This document shows positions 36,916-46,053 of a stretch of DNA of 64,000 nt, in pieces. The stretch comes from Lachnospiraceae bacterium. Its GTDB lineage: Bacteria; Bacillota; Clostridia; Lachnospirales; Lachnospiraceae. Location of the stretch: positions 341,514 to 405,513 of the forward strand of contig JAFZQU010000028.1 in the NCBI GenBank assembly GCA_017620255.1. The letters are read 5' to 3'. Below the pieces are notes generated by a model, which saw only the letters and a list, made by a program, of their open reading frames with translations, ran no database searches and was not told where the DNA came from. The position numbers and the translations under genes are program-made. Each line of letters opens with the position of its first letter. Position 1 is the stretch's first letter.

Positions 36916-37242
36916 ATGTCTGATGAAAAGAACACAGAGGAAGAATTTCCGGATGAAGATATGACTGTAGATATCATTTTGGAAGACGATACGACCGTCA
37001 ACTGCAACATCATCACGATCCTCACGGTAAACGGCAAGGATTATATCGTCCTGCAGCCGACCGATGAGAGCGGAGACACCATGGATGGAGAAGTCTGGTT
37101 CTACCGTTACGAAGAGGATGAGGAAGATGTGAACGCCGAACCGGTTTTATCCTACATCGATGACGATGAGGAATATGAAGCCGTTGAGGATGCGTTTGAC
37201 GAGTTTCTCGATGACGATCTCTATGACTCCATGGGAGAATAG
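36916..37242 (+). CDS. DUF1292-like acidic protein
   Basis: 108 residues, very rich in Asp and Glu, of the DUF1292 kind (VDIILEDDTTVNCNIITILTVNGKDYIVLQPTDE), common in Firmicutes and without known role. The start at 36916 has AAAGGAGG and a 7-base gap; a longer frame from 36766 reads through the intergenic region. A weak promoter TTGCGG-N17-TACAGT lies about 60 bases upstream. Confidence 0.85.
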   Translation: MSDEKNTEEEFPDEDMTVDIILEDDTTVNCNIITILTVNGKDYIVLQPTDESGDTMDGEVWFYRYEEDEEDVNAEPVLSYIDDDEEYEAVEDAFDEFLDDDLYDSMGE

Positions 37243-37266
37243 AATCGGTTTACATAATTTACAAAT

Positions 37267-38154
37267 ATGATCAAAAATATCGGTCTGTTCATAAAAGCAT
37301 ATAACACAGGAGAAGACCTGCAAAAAGCCCGGATTCACATAGAGGAATGCGGGCTTTCCTGTTATACGGATGAAAGCGTGCTCTTTTCCGCCATCGCAAA
37401 GACAGGCGGGATCGCGGCTGAAAATGCCGCTCATCCGGGTAACCGCGACACGTTTATCTTTACGGACGACAGACAGACTGCTGACCGTGCTTCTGCCTTA
37501 GGGATCGGCTTTGCGGTCTATGACAACGCCATCAGCAAAATGTCCTCTTTTCCGGATGCCCTCTATCTGGTCGAACAGGTCACGGCACTTCCCGCAGACC
37601 AGATCGACCGTATGCTGCTCCGCTTCCTGCACCTTCCCTGGACGATCCTTGAGACGGAGCGCTGTATCGTCCGCGAGATCACGGTAGAGGATGTTGATGC
37701 TCTCTATGAGATGTACCGGCCGGCGGATGCTTTCCGGTATACGGAAGGGCTCTTTGAAGATCCCGCGGAAGAAAGAGCCTATACAAGGGATTATATTGAA
37801 AATCAGTACAAATTCTGTGAATACGGGATCTGGATCGTTACGGAGAAACAAAGCGGCAGGATCATAGGCCGGGCCGGTATATCCAACCGCGAAGGTTATG
37901 AAGACGCCGAGCTCGGGTTTGCGTTTGCACCCGCATACCGCCATCAGGGATATGCGGCCGAAGTCTGCACCGCGATCCTCTCCTATGCGGAGAACATGCT
38001 CGGCATGGATGTGATCAACGCCTTTACGATCCACGAGAACACGGAATGCGTGAACCTGTTAACACGTCTCGGATTCCGGTATGTTAGCACGGCCGATATC
38101 CGCGGCGGCGTCCACGATCTTTACAGACGGATCTCTTCCACGAACGGACTGTAA
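37267..38154 (+). CDS. GNAT-family N-acetyltransferase with N-terminal extra domain
   Basis: 295 residues. The C-terminal half (about 128-290) is a GNAT acetyltransferase: ETERCIVREITVEDVDALYEM, GIWIVTEKQSGRIIGRAGISNR, ELGFAFAPAYRHQGYAAEV (acetyl-CoA loop) and ENTECVNLLTRLGF. The first about 125 residues form a separate domain of unknown role (IFTDDRQTADRASALGIGFAVYD), reminiscent of a HAD-like or receiver-like fold; low confidence. No good ribosome site, so translation may depend on the DUF1292 gene 24 bases upstream. Its 3' end overlaps the helicase pseudogene by 34 bases. Confidence 0.82.
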   Translation: MIKNIGLFIKAYNTGEDLQKARIHIEECGLSCYTDESVLFSAIAKTGGIAAENAAHPGNRDTFIFTDDRQTADRASALGIGFAVYDNAISKMSSFPDALYLVEQVTALPADQIDRMLLRFLHLPWTILETERCIVREITVEDVDALYEMYRPADAFRYTEGLFEDPAEERAYTRDYIENQYKFCEYGIWIVTEKQSGRIIGRAGISNREGYEDAELGFAFAPAYRHQGYAAEVCTAILSYAENMLGMDVINAFTIHENTECVNLLTRLGFRYVSTADIRGGVHDLYRRISSTNGL

Positions 38155-38733
38155 CGCTTCGACCGTTCCGTACTACCCCTCGCAAGCAGAAACAGCCTGG
38201 TTCTGGCACGCGTCATCGCGACATACAGCAATCTTCTCTCTTCTTCGATCTCTGAAAGCGTAACGGCTCTTTTCCCGGGTAAGATCCCCTCCTGCAGTCC
38301 GATCACAAAGACTGTACTTCGCGATATCCTGCAGGATCCGCATGGCTTCTGCCGCATCCACTGTCTTCTCCCCGTGCTTTCGCATGTTCTCCTGCAGAAA
38401 CCGGATCTGTTCCTGCAATGTCGCTATTTCCGGCGGGTTGCCTTTATTGTATTGTCGTAATACATTATAGAATATGGAGTGAAAGGTTCCGAATGTGACG
38501 GATGTGGAATGTAACCTGTTTTGCTTTAAGAAGCGGTGCCGCATTTCGTTTGCGGCTTTTTTCGAAAAGGTAAGTGCAAGGACGGATGCGGGGTCAACTG
38601 CTGCTTCCGTGGTCAGAAAACGGATGTGTTCCGTCAGAACGGCCGTCTTGCCGCTGCCCGGTCCCGCAAGTACCAGAATGGGGCCGTCCCTGTGCCGGAC
38701 AGCCTCCATCTGTTCTTTGTTCAAATGTTGCAT
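38121..38733 (-). pseudogene. UvrD/Rep-type helicase with large internal deletion
   Basis: The 5' part encodes LNKEQMEAVRHRDGPILVLA, PGSGKTAVLTEHIR (Walker A), VLALTFSKKAANEMRHRF and TFGTFHSIFYNVLR, i.e. motifs Q, I, Ia and Ib. After AAEAMRILQDIAKYS the sequence joins, in another frame, VFVIGLQEGILPGKRAV and EEERRLLYVAMTRARTRLFLLARG, motifs V-VI from the far end. The intervening region of several hundred codons (motifs II-IV and the 2B region) is missing and the frame is broken at about 38310-38320. The gene cannot make a helicase. It lies between gltX and the GNAT gene. Confidence 0.9.
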
Positions 38734-38760
38734 GGAATTCCTTTGTTTCTTGGGATGTGC

Positions 38761-40212
38761 TTAAATATGTTCCAGTTTCTCTATCGCTGCTTCGATACGC
38801 TTTATGGTCTCGTCACGCCCGATCACTTCCATGATCTCCGTTGCTCCGCACGGCGTCGTCTGCTTTCCGGAAAGGGCGGTTCTGACAGGCCAGAGCACAT
38901 AGCCGTTCTTGTACTCTTTCCCGGCCGCATAGGCAGAGAGCGCCGCAAAGAGCGCATCGTTGCTGTAATCTTCCTGCTTTGACAGGATGGGGAGCAGATC
39001 CTTCAGCACTGTCAGGGACGAAGCCGTATCCGTCTTCATCTTCTTATGGCAGTACATTTCAGGGTCGTAATCGGGAACCGCTTCGAAGAAATCGATCATC
39101 TCCGTGATGTCCGGCAGGATCTCGATCCTGGTCTTTACCATGGATGCGATCTTTTTGACGTCATACTCCTTTGTGAGCGCCGAACGGATGACGGGCTCTG
39201 CCATCTTAAAGAAACGGTCATCGTCCATCGCCTTAAAGTATTCGCCGTTCATCCATTTGAGCTTGGTATAGTCAAATACAGCCGGTGATTTGCTCATATG
39301 TCTGTAGTCGAACTTGCGGATCAGTTCTTCGAGTGACATGATCTCCGCATTGTCCTCGGGGCTCCAGCCAAGCAGTGCCACAAAGTTCACGACCGCTTCC
39401 GAGAGGAAACCCTGCTCGATCAGGTCTTCATAGGATGAATGGCCGCTGCGTTTGGAAAGCTTCTGGTGATTTTCATCCGTGATCAGCGGACAGTGCACAT
39501 AGACCGGCACTTCCCAGCCAAACGCCTCGTAGAGCCTGTTATATTTCGGGGAAGATGACAGGTACTCATTTCCCCTGACCACATGCGTGATCCCCATCAG
39601 ATGATCGTCAATGACGTTTGCGAAGTTATAGGTCGGATAACCGTCCGACTTGATCAAGATCATATCGTCGAGCTCGATGTTATCGACCGTGATATCCCCG
39701 TAGATCTCGTCGTGGAACGTGGTCGTGCCTTCCTGCGGGTTGTTCTGCCGGATGACATAGGGCTTGCCTGCCGCAAGGTTTGCCTCGATCTCCTCTTTGG
39801 ACAGATGCAGGCAGTGTTTGTCGTATACACTGATCTCCTTGTCTCCCACCTTCTGCGTGAGCGTTTCCAGCCGTTCCTTATCGCAGAAGCAGTAATAAGC
39901 CTTGCCCTCTTCAATGAGCTGTTTGGCATATTTCAGATAGATCCCTGCCGCCTGTCTCTCACTCTGTACATACGGGCCGACGCCGCCGTCCTTGTCCGGT
40001 CCCTCATCGTGGATGAGCCCGGTCTTTTCAAGCGTCCTGTAGATGATATCAACAGCCCCGTCCACGTAGCGTTCCTGGTCCGTATCTTCGATACGCAGCA
40101 GGAAATCGCCGTCCTCATGCTTGGCGATCAGATACGCATACAGCGCTGTCCTTAAGTTTCCTACATGCATCCTGCCCGTCGGAGACGGTGCAAATCTGGT
40201 TCGAATCTTCAT
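38761..40212 (-). CDS. gltX: Glutamyl-tRNA synthetase
   Basis: 483 residues, class I synthetase. [19 protein letters not shown] (HIGH-like HVGN), [13 protein letters not shown] and HQKLSKRSG (KMSKS). Start: GAGGG, about 7-base gap. A weak promoter TTGATT-N17-TTAACT and a small hairpin (40239-40256) lie upstream in the region shared with the divergent prs gene. Confidence 0.96.
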   Translation of the reverse strand: MKIRTRFAPSPTGRMHVGNLRTALYAYLIAKHEDGDFLLRIEDTDQERYVDGAVDIIYRTLEKTGLIHDEGPDKDGGVGPYVQSERQAAGIYLKYAKQLIEEGKAYYCFCDKERLETLTQKVGDKEISVYDKHCLHLSKEEIEANLAAGKPYVIRQNNPQEGTTTFHDEIYGDITVDNIELDDMILIKSDGYPTYNFANVIDDHLMGITHVVRGNEYLSSSPKYNRLYEAFGWEVPVYVHCPLITDENHQKLSKRSGHSSYEDLIEQGFLSEAVVNFVALLGWSPEDNAEIMSLEELIRKFDYRHMSKSPAVFDYTKLKWMNGEYFKAMDDDRFFKMAEPVIRSALTKEYDVKKIASMVKTRIEILPDITEMIDFFEAVPDYDPEMYCHKKMKTDTASSLTVLKDLLPILSKQEDYSNDALFAALSAYAAGKEYKNGYVLWPVRTALSGKQTTPCGATEIMEVIGRDETIKRIEAAIEKLEHI

Positions 40213-40238
40213 CTTTTTCCCTCTTTAAATGATCTTCC

Positions 40239-40256
40239 GGATGCGGTTTCGCATCC
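40239..40256 (-). other. Small hairpin in the gltX leader
   Basis: GGATGCG-AAAC-CGCATCC, perfect 7-bp stem with a 4-base loop and no T-run, 27 bases before the gltX start. Function unknown. Confidence 0.45.
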
Positions 40257-40301
40257 CTTGAATAAGTTAACCACATCTCCCCTGCAAAATCAAGGTACTC
40301 C

Positions 40302-40331
40302 TTGACCGTAAACACATTTCAATGGTATAAA
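40302..40331 (+). promoter_or_regulatory. prs promoter
   Basis: TTGACC (40302-40307), 18-base spacer, TATAAA (40326-40331). Confidence 0.7.
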
Positions 40332-40372
40332 TATCTATGTCATGGCACACCGCTTGATGCAAAGGAGATCGC

Positions 40373-41563
40373 ATGGCTGTAAAAGACAGATTACAGGATA
40401 AAATGCAGGTTGCACCGCTGCAACTGATCGTACATGAAAGCTGTAAGAAGCTCGGAAAGGAGGTCAACGAATTCCTGGTGGAATCCCGTAAGATCCTCAA
40501 TCCCGAACACAAATCCTCGCCGGAATACTTCGACTATGAGCGGGACAGCTACATGACTGATTTTGTCTGCCCCAGATTCGGTACAGGCGAAGGCAAGGCC
40601 GAACTCAAGGAATCGGTACGCGGAAAGGATGTCTACATCCTCGCAGACGTTGTCAACCACTCCCTGACTTACAGGATCAACCAGTATACGAACCACATGT
40701 CGCCCGACGACATCTATTCCGACGTCAAACGCCTCATTGCCGCCATCGCAGGCAAAGCACACCGCATCACGGTCATCCTGCCCTTCCTCTACGAAAGCAG
40801 ACAGCACAAACGTTACAGCAGAGAATCCCTGGATTGTGCGACCGCGCTTCTGGAGTTACATTCCATGGGCGTCAACAATATCGTGACCTTTGATGCGCAT
40901 GACCCCAAAGTACAGAATGCAACGCCCCTTTACGGGTTTGATAATTTCACGCCGCCCTATCAGTTCATCCAGGCCCTGATCCATTACGAAAAGGACCTGA
41001 TCATCGACAAGGACCACCTGGTCGTGATCTCACCGGATGAGGGTGCACTCGACCGCGCGGTTTACTTTGCGGGCGTTTTGGGCGTCAATACGGGTATGTT
41101 CTATAAGCGCCGTGATTATTCGCGCGTCGTGAACGGCAAGAACCCCATTGTTGCGCATGAATTCCTCGGCGATGACATTGACGGCAAAGACGTGATCATC
41201 ATCGACGATATGATCTCTTCCGGCGGCAGCATGCTGGATACGGCCAGACAGCTCAAGGAAATGAACGCCAAGCGTGTTTTCATCTGCTGTACCTTCGGCC
41301 TGTTCACGGACGGTATCAAAGCCTTTGACGAGGCGTACGAAAAGTGCTATTTCGACAAGATCATCGTGACAAACCTGAATTACCATACGCCGGAGATCAA
41401 CGACAGACCGTATTATATCGAGGCAAACATGAGCCGCTTCCTCGCATCGATCATCGATTACCTGAATCACGATGCTGCACTTTCGGCCGTACATACGCCT
41501 ACGGACAAGATCCGTCAGATCCTTGATAAATACAATTCCAGGATGGATGAGGAAGAACTTTGA
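40373..41563 (+). CDS. prs: Ribose-phosphate pyrophosphokinase, long form
   Basis: Makes PRPP, the substrate of PurF and other transferases. 396 residues, about 80 longer than the common 315-residue class I enzyme. Recognisable motifs: NHMSPDDIYSDVKRLIAAI, ITVILPFLYESRQHKRYS, TFDAHDPKVQNA (in place of DLHxxQIQGFF), VVISPDEGALDRAVYFA and the PRPP loop VIIIDDMISSGGSM. AAAGGAG lies 5 bases before the start. It ends back to back with yraN: the two stop codons form TGATCA. Confidence 0.88.
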   Translation: MAVKDRLQDKMQVAPLQLIVHESCKKLGKEVNEFLVESRKILNPEHKSSPEYFDYERDSYMTDFVCPRFGTGEGKAELKESVRGKDVYILADVVNHSLTYRINQYTNHMSPDDIYSDVKRLIAAIAGKAHRITVILPFLYESRQHKRYSRESLDCATALLELHSMGVNNIVTFDAHDPKVQNATPLYGFDNFTPPYQFIQALIHYEKDLIIDKDHLVVISPDEGALDRAVYFAGVLGVNTGMFYKRRDYSRVVNGKNPIVAHEFLGDDIDGKDVIIIDDMISSGGSMLDTARQLKEMNAKRVFICCTFGLFTDGIKAFDEAYEKCYFDKIIVTNLNYHTPEINDRPYYIEANMSRFLASIIDYLNHDAALSAVHTPTDKIRQILDKYNSRMDEEEL

Positions 41564-41944
41564 TCAGACCGTATAGGGAAAAGCGTTTTTGATCCAGGTG
41601 ATCTCGTCACCCAGAATGGAAATGACATCAAAACGGAAATTGTAACCTGTAAGACCATTATGCTTTAGCCGGTAATAATCGGCGACACGGCAGATGGTCT
41701 TTTGTTTTTTATGATCGACGGCCTCAAACGGCCGGCCGCTCTTTGCATCTTTTCTGTATTTTACTTCAATGAAAGCGATGGTCTGATCATGATCGACGGC
41801 AAGTTCCCTGCCGGATTCCATGGCGATCAGATCGATCTCGCCAAAACGGCACCTGAAATTCCGGTCAAGGATCGTCAGACCCATTTCTATCAGATATGTG
41901 GCAGCCTTTGCTTCGTATCTGCCGCCGACACTTCGTTTGTTCAA
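41564..41944 (-). CDS. yraN: YraN/UPF0102 family nuclease-like protein
   Basis: 126 residues. The pattern GGRYEAKAATYLIEMGLTIL, RCRFGEIDLIAME and AFIEVKYRKDAKSGRPFEAVDHKKQKTI shows the restriction-endonuclease-like core (E, D, ExK). Role unclear in bacteria. Last gene of the rbgA-rnhB run, two bases after the FlhB-like gene. Confidence 0.9.
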   Translation of the reverse strand: MNKRSVGGRYEAKAATYLIEMGLTILDRNFRCRFGEIDLIAMESGRELAVDHDQTIAFIEVKYRKDAKSGRPFEAVDHKKQKTICRVADYYRLKHNGLTGYNFRFDVISILGDEITWIKNAFPYTV

Positions 41945-41946
41945 AC

Positions 41947-42240
41947 TCAGCTCCCCTTGTCCATCTTGGACCGGATCTTTTCCATCTGGTCGACGAATAC
42001 CAGGATCTCCGCCACGACCTCATAGAGTTCCGGCGGGATAAAATCACCGATATCGAGTTTCGAGAGTGTATCTGCCAGTTTATCGTCCTGATGTACCGGC
42101 ACATCCGCTTCCTGCGCGGCTTCAATGATCTTCTCCGCGATCTTGCCGCGTCCCGTGGCTATGATCTTGGGAGCGACATCGTTCGGATCGTATTCGAGCG
42201 CGATGGCCTGTTTGGGTTTGTTCTTCTTCTCGTCTGCCAT
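41947..42240 (-). CDS. Stand-alone FlhB C-terminal-like protein (YlqH type)
   Basis: 97 residues similar to the cytoplasmic C-terminal domain of the flagellar export protein FlhB (QAIALEYDPNDVAPKIIATGRGKIAEKIIEAAQEADVPVHQD), without the membrane part and without the NPTH autocleavage site. B. subtilis has the equivalent ylqH in the same place after rnhB. Lies two bases after the FliK-like gene. No other flagellar genes are in the window. Confidence 0.85.
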   Translation of the reverse strand: MADEKKNKPKQAIALEYDPNDVAPKIIATGRGKIAEKIIEAAQEADVPVHQDDKLADTLSKLDIGDFIPPELYEVVAEILVFVDQMEKIRSKMDKGS

Positions 42241-42241
42241 C

Positions 42242-43882
42242 CTACGCCCTCACATCAAATGACTTCGTACTGACGATCGGCGCCACCGTGCCGTCGTCTT
42301 CCTGCTTCAGGAACGCATCGATCACGGACGTCTTTGGCGCGTCTTCGCGGACACTGACCTGTGTGTTCATCTGATAGCCCTTTTTCGTCAGCCGTTCATT
42401 CAGGATATGGATATTTGCTTCGATAAAATCAAGCAGCTTTTCATCCTGCATATAGAAGTGCGTGCTGACTTTTTCCTGCTGCATCGCGACATGGACGTCC
42501 ATCGGTCCGAGATGCTCCATATCCAGATGCAGAAGCGCCGAGAAGTTCCCGTCGTTATTTGCCAGTTTCTTTTTATTTGCATAGACATAGAGATCGCCGT
42601 GTGCGTTTTCTTCGCTCATCTTCAGCGGCAGCTGCACATAGGCCATCATCTCGTTGAGCTGGTTCATGAACTGCACGTTGTCCATCAGGTTCTGCGCGCT
42701 CTTTGCAGCCTGCTGTGCGGTCTCTGTGGAATTGTTCAGAAGGTCCATCGCCTTGTCGGCGTGCTCTAAGATCCGTTTATAGAGTTCCTCGACTTTGCCG
42801 TCCTTCGCAACCTCTTCAGGTTTTAACTGCAGGGCGGCGTTCAGTCTGCCGGAGAGCGCATCCTTGAAATTCGGATCGCGCAGGGCTTCCTTTAACAGTT
42901 CTTTGTCTTCTTCTGAAAAGTTTTCCGGGTGCAGTTTATAGGCATCAAGCAGTTCCTGCGTCAGTTTCAAAAGCTGCGTGCTCTGATCTTCTGTCGGCTG
43001 TACGGTCTCTGCCTGCGCCTGCACCTGTTGTTCCGCTGTGCCTGCCTGGTTCAGCTGTTCTTCCCCGATCGCCGTCTGCAGGTTGGTGTCTCCCCCTCCG
43101 TTCAGTTCGCTCAGAAGATCGGAAAGCCTTGCCATACCCTCAATGACTTTGACTGCAGGGTCACTTGCAAGCCCGATGGCGGCTCCGGTATTTCCCTCAC
43201 CCGCAAAAGCCATCTCCAGGATGTCCTGAGACTTCATGAATGCGATCTCTTCATCCCCTGCAGCAAGCAGTTCTTCCGGAAGCGCAGCCAGCCCGTCATT
43301 CATCGCATGCACATCGTTTTCGATCTGATGCTCGAAATTCTGATAGTTCTCAAACTGGCGGATCGTTGTTTCATCCATCGGCAGATCCAGTTTCTGCATG
43401 GCGACAAGCGTGGCGGGACTCACATCCGGATGCGCGTTCAGATGGGAGACCATATCAAGCAGTGCCTGCTTGTTCACAGACATGCCCTCTTCCATCATAT
43501 GTTCCACCATGGAAATATTGCGGTCGGTCATCGGCAGGGACGCTTCCGTGAGTGCCGCACCGATCGTGGATGTGCCGGAGAGATTCGTATACAGCGGACG
43601 CAGCTCCGTTATCGAATCCGCTGTTGATTTTACTTCAAAAGAAAGGATCTGGCCCACATTGATCGGCAGTTCGCCGTCCAGCTGCGCCGAGATCGACTGT
43701 TTGGAATCAAGCAGGAGCATGATGTTGTTCCCGTCCATGGACGTGACACGGCCGGACAGGATCTGTCCCGTCTGCAGCGACAGTTCCTGTTTCAGCTGCG
43801 AAAGCGCATCCCTGGTGAGGATCTCCTGCACTTCCTGGATCTGATTCTGTTGGTATCCCTGTGTATTTACCTGAATACTCAT
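42242..43882 (-). CDS. FliK/hook-length-control-like protein (YlqG position)
   Basis: 546 residues, mostly low-complexity and helical, Gln/Glu/Leu rich. The C-terminal part (LLHLDMEHLGPMDVHVAMQQEKVSTHFYMQDEKLLDFIEANIHILNERL) resembles the FliK substrate-switch domain. An early segment (GQILSGRVTSMDGNNIMLLLD) repeats in another form (VGQILSFEVKS), suggesting small beta domains. In B. subtilis ylqG lies in this position between rnhB and ylqH. Role outside flagella unknown. It starts 12 bases after rnhB. Confidence 0.75.
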   Translation of the reverse strand: MSIQVNTQGYQQNQIQEVQEILTRDALSQLKQELSLQTGQILSGRVTSMDGNNIMLLLDSKQSISAQLDGELPINVGQILSFEVKSTADSITELRPLYTNLSGTSTIGAALTEASLPMTDRNISMVEHMMEEGMSVNKQALLDMVSHLNAHPDVSPATLVAMQKLDLPMDETTIRQFENYQNFEHQIENDVHAMNDGLAALPEELLAAGDEEIAFMKSQDILEMAFAGEGNTGAAIGLASDPAVKVIEGMARLSDLLSELNGGGDTNLQTAIGEEQLNQAGTAEQQVQAQAETVQPTEDQSTQLLKLTQELLDAYKLHPENFSEEDKELLKEALRDPNFKDALSGRLNAALQLKPEEVAKDGKVEELYKRILEHADKAMDLLNNSTETAQQAAKSAQNLMDNVQFMNQLNEMMAYVQLPLKMSEENAHGDLYVYANKKKLANNDGNFSALLHLDMEHLGPMDVHVAMQQEKVSTHFYMQDEKLLDFIEANIHILNERLTKKGYQMNTQVSVREDAPKTSVIDAFLKQEDDGTVAPIVSTKSFDVRA

Positions 43883-43894
43883 ATTATACCCGGA

Positions 43895-44650
43895 TTAGAT
43901 AAAATTGCCGATAAAGGAGCGGCGGTGGACCGGTGTCGGACCGTATTCCCTGATCGCAGCGATATGTGCGGCCGATCCGTACCCCTTATTTTCGGCAAAG
44001 CCGTACGCGGGATACTCTTTGTCCAGATCGACCATCATCTTATCCCGTGTGACTTTCGCAACAATGGATGCGGCCGCAATGGATGCACTCTTGGCATCAC
44101 CCTTGATGATCGGCACCTGCTTCATGGAAAGCAGCGGGATCGTCACCGCATCGTTTAATAATATATCGGGTAAAACCGGGAGTTTCGTAACCGCCATGCG
44201 CATCGCTTCATAGGTCGCCTGCAGGATATTGATCTCATCGATCCGTACGTGGTCTGCCATTCCGATCCCGACCGCGACCGCCTCCTGCATGATCACTTCA
44301 CAGAGCGCCTCGCGCTTTGCCGCAGTCAGCTTTTTGGAATCATTCAGATAGAGGATCTCATGATCTTTTGGCAGGATCACGGCAGCGGCGACAACGGGTC
44401 CCGCAAGCGGTCCCCTTCCCACTTCATCAATTCCGCAGATCGCGGAAAAATCAGCATACTTGCGTTCAAACGCATACATCTCATGTGTGCGCTCTTTCTC
44501 TTTTTCAAGCGCCTGCAGCTGACCCTGCGCTTTCTTCAGCAGGGCGTGCACGCCTTCTCTTGTATCGTCTCGATACATTTCTATAAAAGCCTGTAAACTG
44601 TCTACAGGCGTTGCTTTATATTCATTTCGGATCTCGGTAATGGATTTCAT
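43895..44650 (-). CDS. rnhB: Ribonuclease HII
   Basis: 251 residues. Removes ribonucleotides from RNA-DNA hybrids. CGIDEVGRGPLAGPVVAAAVIL, LNDSKKL, KGDAKSASIAAASIVAKVTRD. It has an extra N-terminal stretch of about 70 residues, as in many Firmicutes. Overlaps the lepB stop by 4 bases (ATGA). Confidence 0.96.
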   Translation of the reverse strand: MKSITEIRNEYKATPVDSLQAFIEMYRDDTREGVHALLKKAQGQLQALEKEKERTHEMYAFERKYADFSAICGIDEVGRGPLAGPVVAAAVILPKDHEILYLNDSKKLTAAKREALCEVIMQEAVAVGIGMADHVRIDEINILQATYEAMRMAVTKLPVLPDILLNDAVTIPLLSMKQVPIIKGDAKSASIAAASIVAKVTRDKMMVDLDKEYPAYGFAENKGYGSAAHIAAIREYGPTPVHRRSFIGNFI

Positions 44651-45213
44651 TTCTGTTTCAGCAGTCCGAATCTGTCAAAAGGATAGATCCTGAGTGCCGC
44701 CTTTCCCAAAATTTCATCGCGTTTCACATTTCCGATCTCGGCCGATCTGGAATCAATGCTCTTCTCGCGGTTATCGCCGACCACAAAATACTCATCATTC
44801 CCAAGATGGATCTCGTTTGCGGCAAGCCCCGGGTCTTCGATCTTCGGCAGGCCTTTGACGTCTTTGACCTGGTTTCCGTTGATGAAGATCATGCCCTCCG
44901 AGATCATCACCGTCTCACCCGGCAGTCCGATCACGCGCTTGATCAGGCCTTCCCGCTCATAATCACTGTTAAAACAGATGATCTCGTAGCGTTTCGGGTC
45001 CCTGATCCTGTAGGTGAGCTTGTCCATGATCAGTACATCCCCTTCCGTCAGCGTATCCTGCATGGAAACATTGTGCACCAGGACGCGCTGTGCGACAAAA
45101 GCCGAGATCAGATAGGTCAGCACCAGCACGATCAGTATGAATACGCCGAAGTCAAACAGGCTTTTGACCAAACGGCGGCCAAATGACTTTTTCTTCTTTT
45201 TCTGTTCTGCCAT
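44647..45213 (-). CDS. lepB: Signal peptidase I
   Basis: 188 residues: a basic N-terminus, one membrane helix (about 17-39), catalytic Ser in VSMQDTL, Lys in GLIKRVIGLPGETV and the GDNREKSIDSR box. Overlaps rbgA by one base and rnhB by four. A second signal peptidase lies on the other side of rbgA. Confidence 0.95.
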   Translation of the reverse strand: MAEQKKKKKSFGRRLVKSLFDFGVFILIVLVLTYLISAFVAQRVLVHNVSMQDTLTEGDVLIMDKLTYRIRDPKRYEIICFNSDYEREGLIKRVIGLPGETVMISEGMIFINGNQVKDVKGLPKIEDPGLAANEIHLGNDEYFVVGDNREKSIDSRSAEIGNVKRDEILGKAALRIYPFDRFGLLKQK

Positions 45214-46052
45214 TACGGTCTCTCCAGCGAGATCCTTCCGATCCTGCCGCTCCTGAATTCATCCAGCAGTATCCTGGACGCTTTATTCGTATCCGGCTCG
45301 TCTCCCTTTTTCAGACAGCCGCGCTTTCTGGCGATCCGCTGCAACACATCGTAGGCGTTTCCGTTTTCATCAACGCCGAAACGCTTTGCGATAGCTTCCG
45401 CATAGCCTGACCTCAGTTTCGCGATCAGGGCCACCGCCATTTCCTCCGTATCCAGTATCTCATCGTTGATCGAACCGACCATGGCCAGATGCTCCCCGAC
45501 GGTCTGGTCCTCAAATTTCGGCCAGAGCAGTCCAGGCGTATCCAGCAGTTCGATGTTCTTATTCAGCCTGATCCATTGCTTGCCTTTGGTGACACCCGGC
45601 TTATTGCCGGTCTTTGCGCAGGCTTTGCCGGCAAGGGAATTGATAAAAGTGGATTTGCCGACATTCGGGATCCCGACGACCATGGCACGGATCGGACGGT
45701 TTAAGATCCCTCTTTTCCTGTCGCGTTCGATCTTGTCCCTGCAGACAAGCGCTATGCAGTCCTCCACGGATTTCATCCCTTTGCCCGAGCGGGCGTCGAT
45801 CAGCACGGCGGAAAGCCCCTGTTCCATATAGTGCTTCACCCATGCGTCGTTGACTGTTTCATCTGCCAGATCGGCTTTGTTCAATATGATCAGACGTGAT
45901 TTGTTCTTTCCGAGTTCCGAAATATCCGGATTTCCGGATGCATAAGGCACACGCGCATCCAGCAGTTCAATGATCAGATCGATCAGTTTGATGTTCTCCT
46001 GCATCATACGCTTGGCTTTCATCATATGACCGGGATACCATTGATAATGCAT
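45213..46052 (-). CDS. rbgA: Ribosome biogenesis GTPase
   Basis: 279 residues (YlqF). Assembles the large ribosomal subunit. Circularly permuted GTPase: the G4 motif LNKADL (about 57) precedes G1 GIPNVGKSTFIN (about 128) and G3 LDTPGLLWP. N-terminal WYPGHMMKA is typical. The usual neighbour of rplS, here with signal peptidase genes on both sides. Starts one base after the upstream stop. Confidence 0.96.
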   Translation of the reverse strand: MHYQWYPGHMMKAKRMMQENIKLIDLIIELLDARVPYASGNPDISELGKNKSRLIILNKADLADETVNDAWVKHYMEQGLSAVLIDARSGKGMKSVEDCIALVCRDKIERDRKRGILNRPIRAMVVGIPNVGKSTFINSLAGKACAKTGNKPGVTKGKQWIRLNKNIELLDTPGLLWPKFEDQTVGEHLAMVGSINDEILDTEEMAVALIAKLRSGYAEAIAKRFGVDENGNAYDVLQRIARKRGCLKKGDEPDTNKASRILLDEFRSGRIGRISLERP

Positions 46053-46053
46053 A

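Noticed and set aside
42242..43882. A real flagellar locus
   Set aside because: Only FliK-like and FlhB-C-like orphans are present, in the ylqG-ylqH position; no other flagellar gene is nearby.
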